Assembly: GCA_013306675.1 (NCBI GenBank)
Contig: JABLUY010000055.1
Location: 96,471 to 160,470 of the forward strand
DNA length: 64,000 nucleotides
Direction: 5' to 3'
DNA from: Thraustochytrium sp. TN22
Taxonomy: Eukaryota; Sar; Bigyra; Thraustochytrida; Thraustochytriidae
The position numbers and the translations under genes are program-made. Below, piece by piece: positions 40,421-50,582 of this stretch (positions are counted from its first letter, which is position 1; each line of letters starts with the position of its first letter). The notes beneath the pieces are model-generated. The model did no database searches, was not told where the DNA came from, and saw only the letters and a list, made by a program, of their open reading frames with translations.

Positions 40421-42559
40421 CTACACGCTCTCGTCTGCTGCGTCCCAGGCGGTCTCGAGCATGACGCGCTCGTGCAGGTCGAGGTCCTGGGTGAGCACGG
40501 TCGTGACAAAGGTGGGCGCGAAGGAGTAGGGCGCGTTGAGGAAGACGCCAACCATGGCGGCAACGTTGACGAGCGAGGAAACGCCGCCCAGAAAAAGCTG
40601 GGCCTCGGCGCTCTCGAGCCAGACGGTATGAGCCGCGATCTTGGCGACCTCGTGCAGGCCGACGATCATCATGCAGCCGGTGGCCGCGACCCGCCCGTAG
40701 CGCATCGCCATGGCGCGCTTCCAGGTGCCGGATGCCGAAGTGGCGGACGACTGGGCTCCGGCGGCCGCCGCGCCGCCGCCAGCGGGCGGCGGTGGGGCCT
40801 GCGGCGGATGCACTCCATGCGCAGCCGTCGAAGGCCCTGCCGGGGCGTGGGCCTGGTTCGGAAATGAGCCGGGGTGGTGGGCCTGCTGCGGCGCGAGGCC
40901 GGGAGGTGGCAGGCCGCCCGGCGGCGCCGCGGCGGGCGGGGGTGCAGCCGCATTGGGCGCCTGCGGCATGCCCCTCGCACTGTAAATGGACGCCGAGGAA
41001 GCAGCGCCTTGGCCCAGCACGGGCGGCGGCGCGTTGGGCGGCGTGTGCGGCACGGGCGTGTGCGTGGCGGGCTGTGCTGGTGCGGCGGGCGTCGTAAAGG
41101 CCGGGCGGTGCGGCTGCGGCGGGTGCGTGGTGTGGCCGACGCCGGGCGAGGGCCCAGAGGCGTAGGAGTCGAGCCAGGACGGCGGCGGGCGCTCCATGAT
41201 GGTGGCTGGGTCCGAGACGCCGCGCAGCGCGACGAAGGTGCGCATGAGGCCCCAGAAGAAGCCGAGCGCACCGGCGGCCGCCACGGCCAAGAAGGGGTCA
41301 AGGTACTCCTCAGCCTTTTCGAGGCGACGCACGAAGCGCATCCAGTACGAGCGGTCGATCTCCTCGAAGATGGGCCGCAGACGGCGCACGTAGGCCCAGT
41401 CGGCCGGCGACACGCCATCGGGCGGCGTGGTGGGAGCCATGTCGGGCAGATGCTTGAATATCTCCAAGCCGAGGTCCAGCATGGGGCTGGTGAGGAGCAC
41501 CTCGTCCCAGTCGGGCCCGAGCAGGCTCTCATACAGGTCGGAGGCGCCGAGGCCGCGCGAGAGTGCGGCAAGCGCCGGGACGAGGTCCGGCGCGCTCTCG
41601 GGGTGCACGCGCGCGATGCTCTCGCTGAGTTGCAGCAACGCGAAACCGAGCTCCTGGTACCAGAGCTCGAGGCGCAGGTCGTCGTTGTGCGCCATACGGT
41701 TGGGCGAGCGCGAGAGCGCGCCGCCACCGCTGCCCCAGACGCGCCCCTCGATGCGCAGCGCGCCGCCGGTGGCGAGGCCGCCGGTGAGGAGGGACTCGCG
41801 CAGGTCGGCGCGGCCCTTTTCCACGAGCGCGGCGAGCTGATTCACAACGCCGATGAGGCGCGGCACATGCTTGGTAAGGCGAGGCACGCGCGAGTGGCTC
41901 TTGTCGCCCAGTTGCTCCTCTGCGTCAATCTCCGCGAGCGAGGCGGCGCTGCGCACCAGGACATCGAGCGCCGAGACCGGGTCGCCGCAGTCCAGGCAGG
42001 TGCTCTCGTGCCACTCGTGCAGCGCTTTGAAGAGCGCATCAGAGAGGTCGTCGTCGGCGAGCGCCTGCCTTGCGACGCGGCGCTGCGTCAGCAGCTCGCT
42101 AAACAGATTGGCGGCTGCGTCGACGATGTGCGGGTCCTCGGAGCGCAGCCCGGGCAGGACGGCCTGGTGCAGCACGCCGTGCTTGAGGAGCAGGGGCGCG
42201 GCGTTCATGAAATCGGACGCGGGAGTGCCCCTGTTCGCCACCAGACTCTCGCGCAGGTCAAGCAGCGCATCCACGGTGCGCTGCACGCCCCACGCCTCGC
42301 CCTGCGCCTTGCGGATCCACGCCTCCGCCTCGGCGTCGGTGCGCGCCAGCTCGAGCGCGTGGAAGACGAACTGGGACCCACCCCAGACCGTCACCACCAG
42401 CCCCAGCACGAGGCTGGGCCGCGGCGGGAACTCCACCTGCCGGTAGAACGCCATGCCCCTGCGCTGCTGCCACGCGTGCTGGCCGCGCCTCCGCGCGAGC
42501 TTCGCCGTCGCCGCCGCCGCCGTCGTCCGCGCGCCCAGCGCGCTCATCCTCCCCAGCAT
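40421..42559 (-). CDS. Membrane protein of unknown function with helical-repeat and Pro-rich parts
   Basis: 712 aa. The N-terminus is Arg/Ala-rich without acidic residues (1-35), like a mitochondrial or plastid-type presequence, followed by a hydrophobic helix at about 49-67 (LVLGLVVTVWGGSQFVF). Residues about 80-390 are alpha-helical with armadillo-like Leu patterns (LLLKHGVLHQAVLPGL, VDAAANLFSELL). A second hydrophobic stretch (FLAVAAAGALGFFWGLM) comes before a Pro/Ala/His-rich disordered region at about 455-610. Two more hydrophobic segments are near the C-terminus. I recognise no family. Its start is 406 bp from the U2AF gene start on the other strand, so they share a promoter region. Confidence 0.65.
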   Translation of the reverse strand: MLGRMSALGARTTAAAATAKLARRRGQHAWQQRRGMAFYRQVEFPPRPSLVLGLVVTVWGGSQFVFHALELARTDAEAEAWIRKAQGEAWGVQRTVDALLDLRESLVANRGTPASDFMNAAPLLLKHGVLHQAVLPGLRSEDPHIVDAAANLFSELLTQRRVARQALADDDLSDALFKALHEWHESTCLDCGDPVSALDVLVRSAASLAEIDAEEQLGDKSHSRVPRLTKHVPRLIGVVNQLAALVEKGRADLRESLLTGGLATGGALRIEGRVWGSGGGALSRSPNRMAHNDDLRLELWYQELGFALLQLSESIARVHPESAPDLVPALAALSRGLGASDLYESLLGPDWDEVLLTSPMLDLGLEIFKHLPDMAPTTPPDGVSPADWAYVRRLRPIFEEIDRSYWMRFVRRLEKAEEYLDPFLAVAAAGALGFFWGLMRTFVALRGVSDPATIMERPPPSWLDSYASGPSPGVGHTTHPPQPHRPAFTTPAAPAQPATHTPVPHTPPNAPPPVLGQGAASSASIYSARGMPQAPNAAAPPPAAAPPGGLPPPGLAPQQAHHPGSFPNQAHAPAGPSTAAHGVHPPQAPPPPAGGGAAAAGAQSSATSASGTWKRAMAMRYGRVAATGCMMIVGLHEVAKIAAHTVWLESAEAQLFLGGVSSLVNVAAMVGVFLNAPYSFAPTFVTTVLTQDLDLHERVMLETAWDAADESV

Positions 42560-42895
42560 CGCGCCGCCGCCGCGGGCGCGGGCACGGGCAAGGGCGCGGC
42601 CAGGCGCGGCCAGGCGCGGCTCGCTGGGCCGTCGCGCGCAGCGCAGCGCAGCGCAGCCCAGCGCAGCCCAGCGCAGCGCAGCGCAGCCCAGCCCAGCGCC
42701 GCCCAGCCTCGGCTCTGCCGCCGCGTTCCGGAGCCGCCTTGCTGACAGTGATGGTGAGTGAGTCTTTTAAACACCACATGGGTTGACCCGGAAAGACCAC
42801 ATTGGTCGCCCGTGGCCGGAGAGTGCTGCCAGCAGCCTGCAGCAGCAGAACGCAGCCGAGCGGGGCGTGCTCGCGCGCGGCGGCGACTCGCGGCG

Positions 42896-42933
<38 letters not shown>

Positions 42934-42965
42934 GCGGCGCGGCGGCGCTGCCCTCGCCGGACAGC

Positions 42966-43904
42966 ATGGACCGGCGCGCGTGGGGCGGCGGCGGCGGCGG
43001 CGGCGGAGGAGGAGGTGGAGGGTATGGCGGTGGCGGCGGCGGCGGCGGCGGCTTCGGGGGCCCGCGCGAGCGCTTCGAGCGGTACCCCGGCGGCAGCGGC
43101 AGCGGGCAGGAGCCGCGGCGGAACTTTGGCGGCGGCGCGAGAGGGCTGGCGCGCATGCACGGCACGGATGCGGACCGCCTCAACTGCCCATTCTACGTCA
43201 AGATGGGCGCGTGCAGGCACGGCGACAAGTGCGGCAGGAAGCACAACAAGCCGGCGTTCAGTCAGACCATCATGGTCCCGGGCATGTACCCGAACCCGAA
43301 TGCTGCGCAGGCCGCGAGCCGCGACGGTGCCGCGGCGCAGGCAGGTGGGCGCGGGCGCGAGGAGGACGATTTTGAGGAGTTCTTCATCGACATGTTCGAG
43401 GAGGTGAGCAAGGCTGGCGAGATCGCGGAGGTGGTGGTGTGCGACAATCTGTGCGACCACATGCTGGGCAACGTGTACATCAAGTTCTACGACGAGACAG
43501 ACGCTGGCAAGTGCTTGCAGCTGATCAAGGGCAGGTACTTTCAGGGCAAGCAGCTGGAGCCTGAATTCAGTCCGGCAACCGACTTCACTGCCGCGCGTTG
43601 CAGCCAGTTCGACCGCAAGGAGTGCTTCCGCGGCGCCACGTGCAACTACATGCACGTGAAGCCCGTACCGCGTGGCCTGGAAATGGACCTCTTGCGCGAC
43701 CAGCCATACCGCGGTCATCGCAGCGACGAGCTGCGACGAGGGCGGTCGCGGTCGCGCAGCCCGTCGTATCGTCGATCGCGCGGGTCGCGGTCGCGCGGGT
43801 CGCGGTCGCGGCCAAGGTCGAATTCGCGGTCTCGCTCATACGTGCGGTCGCGCAACGGGCGGTCGCGGTCGCCGGCCGGACCGCCTCGTTCCTCGTATGA
43901 TTGA
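42966..43904 (+). CDS. U2AF small subunit (U2AF35) splicing factor
   Basis: 312 aa from ATG 42966 (MDRRAWGG); the frame is open from 42783 but that part is low-complexity. After an unusual Gly-rich N-terminus (about 6-50), the canonical plan follows: first CCCH finger (CPFYVKMGACRHGDKCGRKH, about 74-93), the UHM domain at about 120-205 (FFIDMFEEVSKAGEI, GNVYIKFYDETDAGKCL), a second CCCH finger (CSQFDRKECFRGATCNYMH, about 212-230) and an RS tail to the end. U2AF35 recognises the AG at 3' splice sites, consistent with the three AG-ended introns in this window. The animal and plant proteins lack such a long Gly-rich leader. Confidence 0.9.
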   Translation: MDRRAWGGGGGGGGGGGGGYGGGGGGGGGFGGPRERFERYPGGSGSGQEPRRNFGGGARGLARMHGTDADRLNCPFYVKMGACRHGDKCGRKHNKPAFSQTIMVPGMYPNPNAAQAASRDGAAAQAGGRGREEDDFEEFFIDMFEEVSKAGEIAEVVVCDNLCDHMLGNVYIKFYDETDAGKCLQLIKGRYFQGKQLEPEFSPATDFTAARCSQFDRKECFRGATCNYMHVKPVPRGLEMDLLRDQPYRGHRSDELRRGRSRSRSPSYRRSRGSRSRGSRSRPRSNSRSRSYVRSRNGRSRSPAGPPRSSYD

Positions 43905-43950
43905 TAGTTGATGAACGTGGGTTTACTGTTCGCTCTTCAAGTTGAAAGGG

Positions 43951-43953
<3 letters not shown>

Positions 43954-43987
<34 letters not shown>
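43954..43987 (+). repeat. (GA)n microsatellite between convergent genes
   Basis: A GA run about 50 bp past the U2AF stop, in the 264-bp space shared with the tubulin 3' end. A second purine-rich run lies at 44125-44160. Confidence 0.95.
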
Positions 43988-43991
<4 letters not shown>

Positions 43992-44168
43992 ACCAAAGGT
44001 TCCGAAATCGAGCAAGCATTGATGTGATCGGAAAGAGTTTTCAAAAGAAAGGCAAAAGAGTGTAACAAAGCGCGAATTGTCATGTTAGAATGAACAACAA
44101 GGCAGCAGGGTGGTTGGTTGGTAAGTAGTAGAGTAGAAAGAGAAAAGAGAGACAGCAGGAGAGTGCGC

Positions 44169-45747
44169 TTAGAACTCCTCGCCCTCCTCCTCGTCCTCGC
44201 CCTCGGCGGTCTCGGCGCCGACCTCCTCGTAGTCCTTCTCGAGGGCAGCGAGATCCTCGCGAGCCTCGGAGAACTCACCCTCCTCCATGCCCTCACCGAC
44301 GTACCAGTGGACGAAGGCACGCTTGGCATACATGAGGTCGAACTTGTGGTCCATGCGGGAGGTGACCTCGCCGATGGCGGTGGTGTTGGAGATCATGGTG
44401 ACAGCGCGCTGCACCTTGGCGAGGTCGCCACCCGGGACAACAGTGGGCGGCTGGTAGTTGATGCCGACCTTGAAGCCAGTGGGGCACCAGTCGACGAACT
44501 GGATGGTGCGCTTGGTCTTGACGGTGGCGATGGCGGCGTTGACGTCCTTGGGGACGACGTCGCCGCGGTACATGACGCAGCAGGCCATGTACTTGCCGTG
44601 GCGCGGGTCGCACTTGACCATCATGTTGGCCGGCTCGAAGACCGAGTTGGTGATGTCGCCCACCGACATCTTCTCGTGGTAGGCCTTCTCGGCGGCGATG
44701 ACGGGCGCAAAGGAGCACAGCGGGAAGGAAATGCGCGGGTACGGCACCAGGTTGGTCTGGAACTCGGTGAGATCGACGTTGAGCTGGCCCTCGAAGCGGA
44801 GCGAGGCCGTGATGGAGGAGATGCACTGGGCGACCAGGCGGTTGAGGTTGGTGTAGGTGGGGCGCTCAATGTCGAGGTTGCGGCGGCAGATGTCGTACAT
44901 GGCCTCGTTGTCAATCATGAAGGCGACGTCGGAGTGCTCGAGCATGGTGTGCGAGCAGAGCACCGAGTTGTACGGCTCCACGACGGCGGTGGACACCTGC
45001 GGCGACGGGTACACGGCGAACTCGACCTTGGACTTCTTGCCGTAGTCGATCGAGAGGCGCTCCAGGAGGAGCGAGCCGAAGCCGGCGCCGGTGCCGCCAC
45101 CGAACGAGTGGAAGACCATGAAGCCCTGGAGGCCGGTGCAGTTGTCGGCGAGCTTGCGAATGCGGTCGAGCACGAGGTCGACGATCTCCTTGCCGATGGT
45201 GTAGTGGCCGCGGGCGTAGTTGTTGGCGGCATCCTCCTTGCCGGAGATGAGCTGCTCCGGGTGGTACAGCTGGCGGTACGTGCCGGTGCGGACCTCGTCC
45301 ACGACGGTGGGCTCCAGGTCCACCATCACGCAGCGGGGCACGTACTTGCCGGCGCCCGTCTCGCTGAAGAAGGTGTTGAACGAGTCATCGACGTTGCCGT
45401 CCGCCTCCTGCGAGCAGCTCGGCTTCTGGCCGTCCGGCTGGATGCCGTGCTCCAGGCAGAAGAGCTCCCAGCAGGCGTTACCGATCTGGCAACCGGCCTC
45501 TGCGTGTGGTCGGTCAGTCAGTCTGTCTGTTCTTGCGGGCCCGGTGCGCGGCGCGGCGCACGTTGCCGCGAGGCGAGCGAGCAAGGAGAGAGAGATGCGC
45601 CCCGCCCCGCCCCTTCTCAACGAGCAAACCGGGCGATCCTGCCATGCGCCAGCAGCTCTGGCCGGAGCGCCGGCACGGAGGCCGGCGCTGCCGGGCCAGG
45701 TAGAAGAAGAACTTACGGCCGAGGTGGATGAGAAGGACCTCACGCAT
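44169..45747 (-). CDS. Alpha-tubulin, two exons (45717..45747, 44169..45499)
   Basis: 453 aa after removing one intron. Exon 1 encodes [10 protein letters not shown], and exon 2 resumes [31 protein letters not shown] (GTP-binding), [20 protein letters not shown] and the [22 protein letters not shown] segment are typical alpha-tubulin. Two oddities: the loop after PDGQ reads [12 protein letters not shown], so residue 40 is Ser rather than the acetylated Lys, and the tail ends EEEGEEF with Phe in place of Tyr. Exon 2's frame runs on upstream through the intron to 45983 by chance. It polymerises with beta-tubulin into microtubules. Confidence 0.95.
45500..45716 (-). other. Intron of the alpha-tubulin gene (217 bp)
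   Basis: It reads GTAAGT at the 5' end and CACGCAG at the 3' end on the minus strand. Splicing forms CAG (Gln11) from C|AG and gives the invariant HxGQAG start of tubulins. An intron this close to the start codon is common in tubulin genes. Confidence 0.93.
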
Positions 45748-48066
45748 GGTGCCGACCTGGAGCTAGTGCTTGCTGAGCGAGTGCTTGCTGCGCGAGCGCG
45801 ACGGCCGCGGGGCAATCGAAGCGATGCGATGCGAGCAGGCAGGCGAAGCAGGTTTGCCGTGCCGCGTCTGTTTCCCTCGCGCCCGCCTCTTTGGCCTCCT
45901 TTTCTCAACCGACATGCGCACTCTCCCGCAGCGGGTCTTGCGCCGCGTCCCCTCGTCCCCTCGTTCTCCCTTCTGCGCGCCACTGGCCCGGCCCCTCCCC
46001 CTCCGCTTCCCTTTCGGCTCCAGAGGCCTGAGTCTGCGCCTCCGCTTTTTCCGCTGCGTTGCCGCTACCGCGCGCCCCCCATCCCAGTGTGCCGCTTTCC
46101 CCCCCGCCGCTTGCGAGCGTTGGCCCGCTCTCCCCTCTGCCCGCACCGCCCCCCTGCCACGCTCCACAGCGGCCAGAGCCGCTGCGCCCCGCAAGCAGGC
46201 CCTATGCCCGCTGCGGGAGACCCGGCGCCCGCGCCCCGGGGCGCCCCACTGGCCGCGGCCCGACGCCGCGCGCCCCAGTGGCGCGCTCCGCGCCCTTCCA
46301 ACTGACCAGCGGAAACCCCGGGGCCCTCCCCTTTCAACGGATCACCGCGCGGCGCGGAGAGGGCGCGTCCCAAGGGGGCCTGCTCCGCGGCGCCTGCGCG
46401 AGTGGCGCGGGCTGGGCTGCACTTGGCGCCGGCTGGGCTGCACTTGGCGCGGCGCGGCGCAAGTGGCCATGGCGGGCGGCGGTGCCTTGCGCGGCGCGTT
46501 GGCGCGCTTTCTTCCTTTTCTTCTGTTTTTCTTGCTTGCTTGCTTGCTTTCTTTCTTTCTTGCTTGCTTTCTGAGTCGTGGTCGGCGGCCGAGACGTTAG
46601 CCGGCGAGGCGCAGGCGCTGCTGGCGGGCAGGCAGCTGGCTGCGCGGGCGCGGCGCGGCGCGGAAGGGCGCGGCCAGGCCAGGCAGGCAGGCGGTGAGGG
46701 AGTGAGTGAGGCAGGTGCCGCGGAGGTGCCGTGCCTCCCTGGCTCCCTGCTGACTGACTCGCGCGCGGAGGGCCAGGACGACGGGGAGCAGGCGAGCCGG
46801 AGCAGGAGCAGCGCAAGCAACGGAGCGAGCGAGCGGCGCAAGTGGAGCATGCGAGAGCGGGGCGAACTTGGCGTGCAGTTGGAGGGAGCTCGTGGCGCGA
46901 AACGACATGCGCTGCACGAGCGAAGAGGAAGGTGCGGGCGCTCAACGACTTTGTCCTGGTCTTGTCGTACGCTAAGCTAAAGCGGAGTTGTGACAGGACG
47001 GGAAACGACGGGTAGTCAGCAGGCAGGCTGGCTGATGATGAGCTTGCTGCCAAGAGCGATGAGCTAGCTAGCTACTAGAGGCTACTGCACGAGAAGAAGA
47101 AGCCCGGATGACTGAAGGATTTGAACCGAGCTGCGCTGGCCAGAGGCGCCAAGCGGTCAGGACGGACATGCTTGTATTGCTTGGAACACGGTGAGCATGC
47201 GCCACGTGCGCGCACATGGGACGAACTGCGAGATAAGCGCGAGATAGATAGGAGGTGCCATGGGGATGGCACCGGACACGCACGAAACACGGCGCACAGC
47301 ACATGGGCCGACTGCGAGCGAGCCCTCCTGCAAGCGAGTCAAGCACTTCGGACAAGTAGGCAGCCAAAGCTTCCAAGCTCTGTCTTCTTCATCTTGCAGG
47401 TCCGGCGCACGCGCGTGCCATGGCCGGAACTGTGCCAAGATCCAGATCCTTCGACCCCTGCGCACCGCAAATCGCGCAGACCGACTGCGAGGTGATCTAG
47501 CCCACCACAGACGCCCTGACCCCGGCGACGACGGCCGCGTGCGTCTCCTCCTTGTACTCGTTCAACGCGATCTGCTCCTTGTCCTCGCTCAAGCACTCGT
47601 CGCCTCGCCTTCTCTCTTCGCATCGCAAGCCCACCCGCGGCCGCCCTCGCCGCAGCGGCGCGGCGCGGCGCAGCGCAGCGCAGCCCGCGCGCGCGTGGGG
47701 GGGCGCGGGCGGGCGGCGGCGGCGCGGCGAGCCCCGCGCGCAGCGGCCCCGCGCGCCCGCGCCGGCGCCCGGCGCCTGCCGTCCGTCGCCCGCGCGGCCG
47801 CCTCTGCCTGCCTTCTGACGCTGCTCTGCTCCGCTAAGCTGCTTGTGGGCCTGTGACTGCCGCGGCAGGCGCGCTGTCAGTGGGCGCCGCGCGGAGGCCG
47901 TGTTGCGGCGGTGGATACCGCCCTTGCGCGGCGCGGCGCAAGTGGGGCTGACGGGAGGAGGCGAAGGAGAGGAGGAGAGGAGGAGGAGGAGAGGAGGCGG
48001 AGGAGGAGAAGGGAGCAGACGGCGATCGCGCGCGGCGGGTGGCGGCGGCCGGCGCGGCGGCGGCGC

Positions 48067-48107
<41 letters not shown>

Positions 48108-48297
48108 CCTCCCGCGGCGCGGCGCGGCGAGGCGCGGCGCGCGGTGGGCTCGCCCCCCCTCCCCAAAACCACCGCGGTCGGGCGCGGCCAGCGAGCGGCC
48201 ACGGCGACGCGCGCGCGGCGGGGCGGGACGCAGCGGCGCGGCGCGGCGCGGCGGCGGGCGCGGAGGCGCGGGCGGTGGACCGGTGTGCCTGACGGTC
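45748..48297. other. Intergenic interval, GC-rich with CTTG and GCGGC repeats
   Basis: About 2.5 kb shared by the divergent tubulin (minus) and CK2 beta (plus) genes. It holds a (CTTG/CTTT)n run at 46528-46575, GCGGCGCGGC-type runs at 47655-47760 and 48040-48260, and C-rich blocks near 46065-46360. A GGATTTGAACC word at 47117-47127 resembles a tRNA T-loop on the minus strand, but its stems do not pair. No supported gene. Confidence 0.5.
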
Positions 48298-49044
48298 ATG
48301 GGCGATCGGCGCGTGCTCATGTCCTCGAGCAGCGAGGGCGACTCATCGGGCGTGGAGAGCTGGATCGAGTGGTTCTGCAAGCAGGAGGGCAATGAGTTCT
48401 TCTGCGAGGTGGACCGCAGGTACATCGAGGACAGCTTTAACCTTTACGGGCTTCGCGAGATCATCGGGCAGAACTTCAAGCGCTGCCTGGACGTCATCCT
48501 GGACCGCATCGAGCCCACCAGCAGCGATGAGGCGCTCGAGCGCCAGGTCCAGGACCTGTACGGGCTCATCCACGCGCGCTTCATCATCACCAAACGCGGC
48601 CAGGACAAGATGAGGAGGAAAATGAAGGACATCGACTTCGGCGTCTGCCCCCGCTTGCCCTGCCAACAGCAACCCGTCTTGCCAGTAGGGCTCAAGGACG
48701 AGATCGATGTGTCGGGCGTCATGGTGTACTGTCCCCGCTGCAACGATGTCTTCCTCCCGGCCAACCGCTGCGGCTACCGCAGCGACGACATGGACCTCGA
48801 CGGCGCCTACTTTGGCACCACCTTCCCGCATCTCTTCATGATGCAGTTCCCCGAACTCTGGCCTCCCGCGCCCATTCGAGTAGAGCCCTATGTGCCGCGC
48901 GTCTTTGGCTTCAAGGTGCGCCTTCCGCCACGACCGCTTGCCGACGAGGACACCGTCATGCACGACGAGAGCAAGCCTGTCGCCGACAAGGTTGCGCAGG
49001 ACGCCCAGCAGCAGGCCGCCGCTGCCGACGCAAACAAGAAGTGA
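48298..49044 (+). CDS. Casein kinase 2 beta (regulatory) subunit
   Basis: 248 aa from ATG 48298; a second Met eight codons in (MSSSSEGD) aligns with the usual family start and may be the true one. Family signatures: WIEWFCKQEGNEFFCEVD, YIEDSFNLYGL, DLYGLIHARFIITKRG, and a four-Cys zinc site (C117, C122, C145, C148; CPRLPC and CPRCNDVF) that mediates the beta dimer. The C-terminal GTTFPHLFMMQFPE and PRVFGFKVRL segments are also typical. It docks on CK2 alpha and tunes substrate choice of this constitutive kinase. A serine/acidic N-terminus (SSSSEGDSS) keeps the usual autophosphorylation site. The frame stays open far upstream through Ala/Arg low-complexity DNA, which is not conserved. Confidence 0.93.
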   Translation: MGDRRVLMSSSSEGDSSGVESWIEWFCKQEGNEFFCEVDRRYIEDSFNLYGLREIIGQNFKRCLDVILDRIEPTSSDEALERQVQDLYGLIHARFIITKRGQDKMRRKMKDIDFGVCPRLPCQQQPVLPVGLKDEIDVSGVMVYCPRCNDVFLPANRCGYRSDDMDLDGAYFGTTFPHLFMMQFPELWPPAPIRVEPYVPRVFGFKVRLPPRPLADEDTVMHDESKPVADKVAQDAQQQAAAADANKK

Positions 49045-49098
49045 GCGAGGACCGTTCGTCTGTCTACGTCCGGACTCTGTTTGCTCCGAGCCCGGCCT

Positions 49099-49198
49099 CG
49101 GCTCTCTCTCCCTCTCTCCTTCGTTCTTCGTTCCCCTCCCTCTCTCTCTCTTTCTCTCACACCCACACTCCCTCTCCCTCTCCCTCTTTCTCTTCCCG
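49099..49198 (+). repeat. CT-rich microsatellite in the CK2 beta 3' region
   Basis: CTCTCT and CCCTCT runs begin about 55 bp past the CK2 beta stop. Confidence 0.9.
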
Positions 49199-50582
49199 CA
49201 CTCCTTTCCATACCTCGTGAGCCCAACCACCTGCAGGCGTCGACGGGCGAAGCGGGCCTCGTTCGTCTTCGCTCTGCCAGCCTGCCTGCCTGCACGGCCT
49301 GCTGGCGCGTCCAGCACACCCAGTGTCATGACTTGACATCACCTATTCTGTGTGTGCCCCTGGATGCGTGCGCTTTCCACGTTCAAGCAGCAATTCAAGT
49401 CAGAACGCAAAGCAGGCATCCCATCCACGCGAGCATGGTCGCAAGCAGGCAAACCTCGCTTCTCATCTGCTCGCTTCCGGAGCACCTGCGCGAATACGAT
49501 CGCTAGCTTGGTGTGCCACACTGCCAGTGTGCCTGTGCTCGTGAACTGACAGCAACATCATCCTGGCGCTTCACTCGCGCGCGCTCTGTGTTGACGTCGC
49601 TTTTGGTCGCAGACTATTTGCGCGCCCGCGCTGTTGCTTTGCTCAAGGAAAAAAATCTACGTAAACATCATTCGCACGCCAAATCCTTTCCTGTGTGGCG
49701 AAGCAGGGTTTACGCGCGTGCGTGCGTGCGGGCGTGCTTGCTTGCTTGCTTGCTCACTTGTCAACAAATGCGGAAAAAGGCCAAGCAATGGTTGGGAACT
49801 TTTTTGGCATGCTTTGCGTGTGCTTTTGCTCGTCAAGGCCTTGGTTTCGTAGGCCAATGCGTTGTTTCGTACGCCAAGGTGTTCGTTTCGCATCACCTAG
49901 CTCGAGAAGAGGCGTTCTTTTCATAAAAAGCACGCCTCTCTGCAGGCCTCGTTGATCGTCATAGCATGTATGTGCACAGTGAGTTTGGCCCCGAGTGGAG
50001 CTTTGACAAGTCGCGCTCCTTGCGGCATCTTCCTTCACTCCAGAGTTTTCAATGACATGACACTGGCGTCGGCGCCCGCGCAGCTTCCTCTTGACCGTTG
50101 ACAAGCCGCGCGTTACCCATGCTCTCTGTAAGGCGGCTTGGCCCGCAACACGACTTGATCACAACGCTAAGTTTCGCTCCCCCTTGGTTCACAGCGAGCG
50201 CGAGCACACGCGCGCAAGTTCCCAGTAAGTACGGCCTGCTGACGGCCCGCCGACGGCTTGCCGACGGTCCTTCCGCGTCCGGGTCCGCCAGCGGTTGAAA
50301 CGCACCGCGCCGCGGCGTGCCGCCCCCCTTGACTGATTAGCGCCGCTGCGCAAAAGAGAGAGACGTTCAACGGCCACGAAGCAAAGGGGCGCGAGCAGAC
50401 GTGGCCGTTTCGCAGCGCCGCGGCGCGCTAGAGACGCTTGAGCAGCTGGCAGCGACAGCAGTGCCGCATCAACGTGCTCGCTCGCCTGCCTGCTCGGAGG
50501 CTCGCGGCGCGCTCGCACGCAAGCAACGCAAGCAAGCAAGGTTCTCCCTCCCGTCGCTCGCGCGCGTTTGCACCTCGCAAAA
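49199..50582. other. Intergenic interval, mixed composition
   Basis: About 1.4 kb between two plus-strand genes. It has a short (CTTG)n run at 49735-49753 and a patch of lower GC content at 49640-49950. Near 50500 it becomes a likely promoter or leader of the EGF gene. No conserved coding sequence or RNA gene seen. Confidence 0.5.

Noticed and set aside
42258-43718. Minus-strand 486-aa frame over the U2AF gene
   Set aside because: It is antisense to U2AF35 and to the start of the neighbouring gene, with no conserved motif of its own.
45500-45983. N-terminal extension of the alpha-tubulin frame
   Set aside because: It reads through the intron and leader. The tubulin start MREV is in another frame and joins by GT-AG splicing.
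47085-47165. tRNA-like T-loop word (GGTTCAAATCC on the minus strand)
   Set aside because: The flanking bases do not form a T stem and no acceptor or anticodon arm is found.
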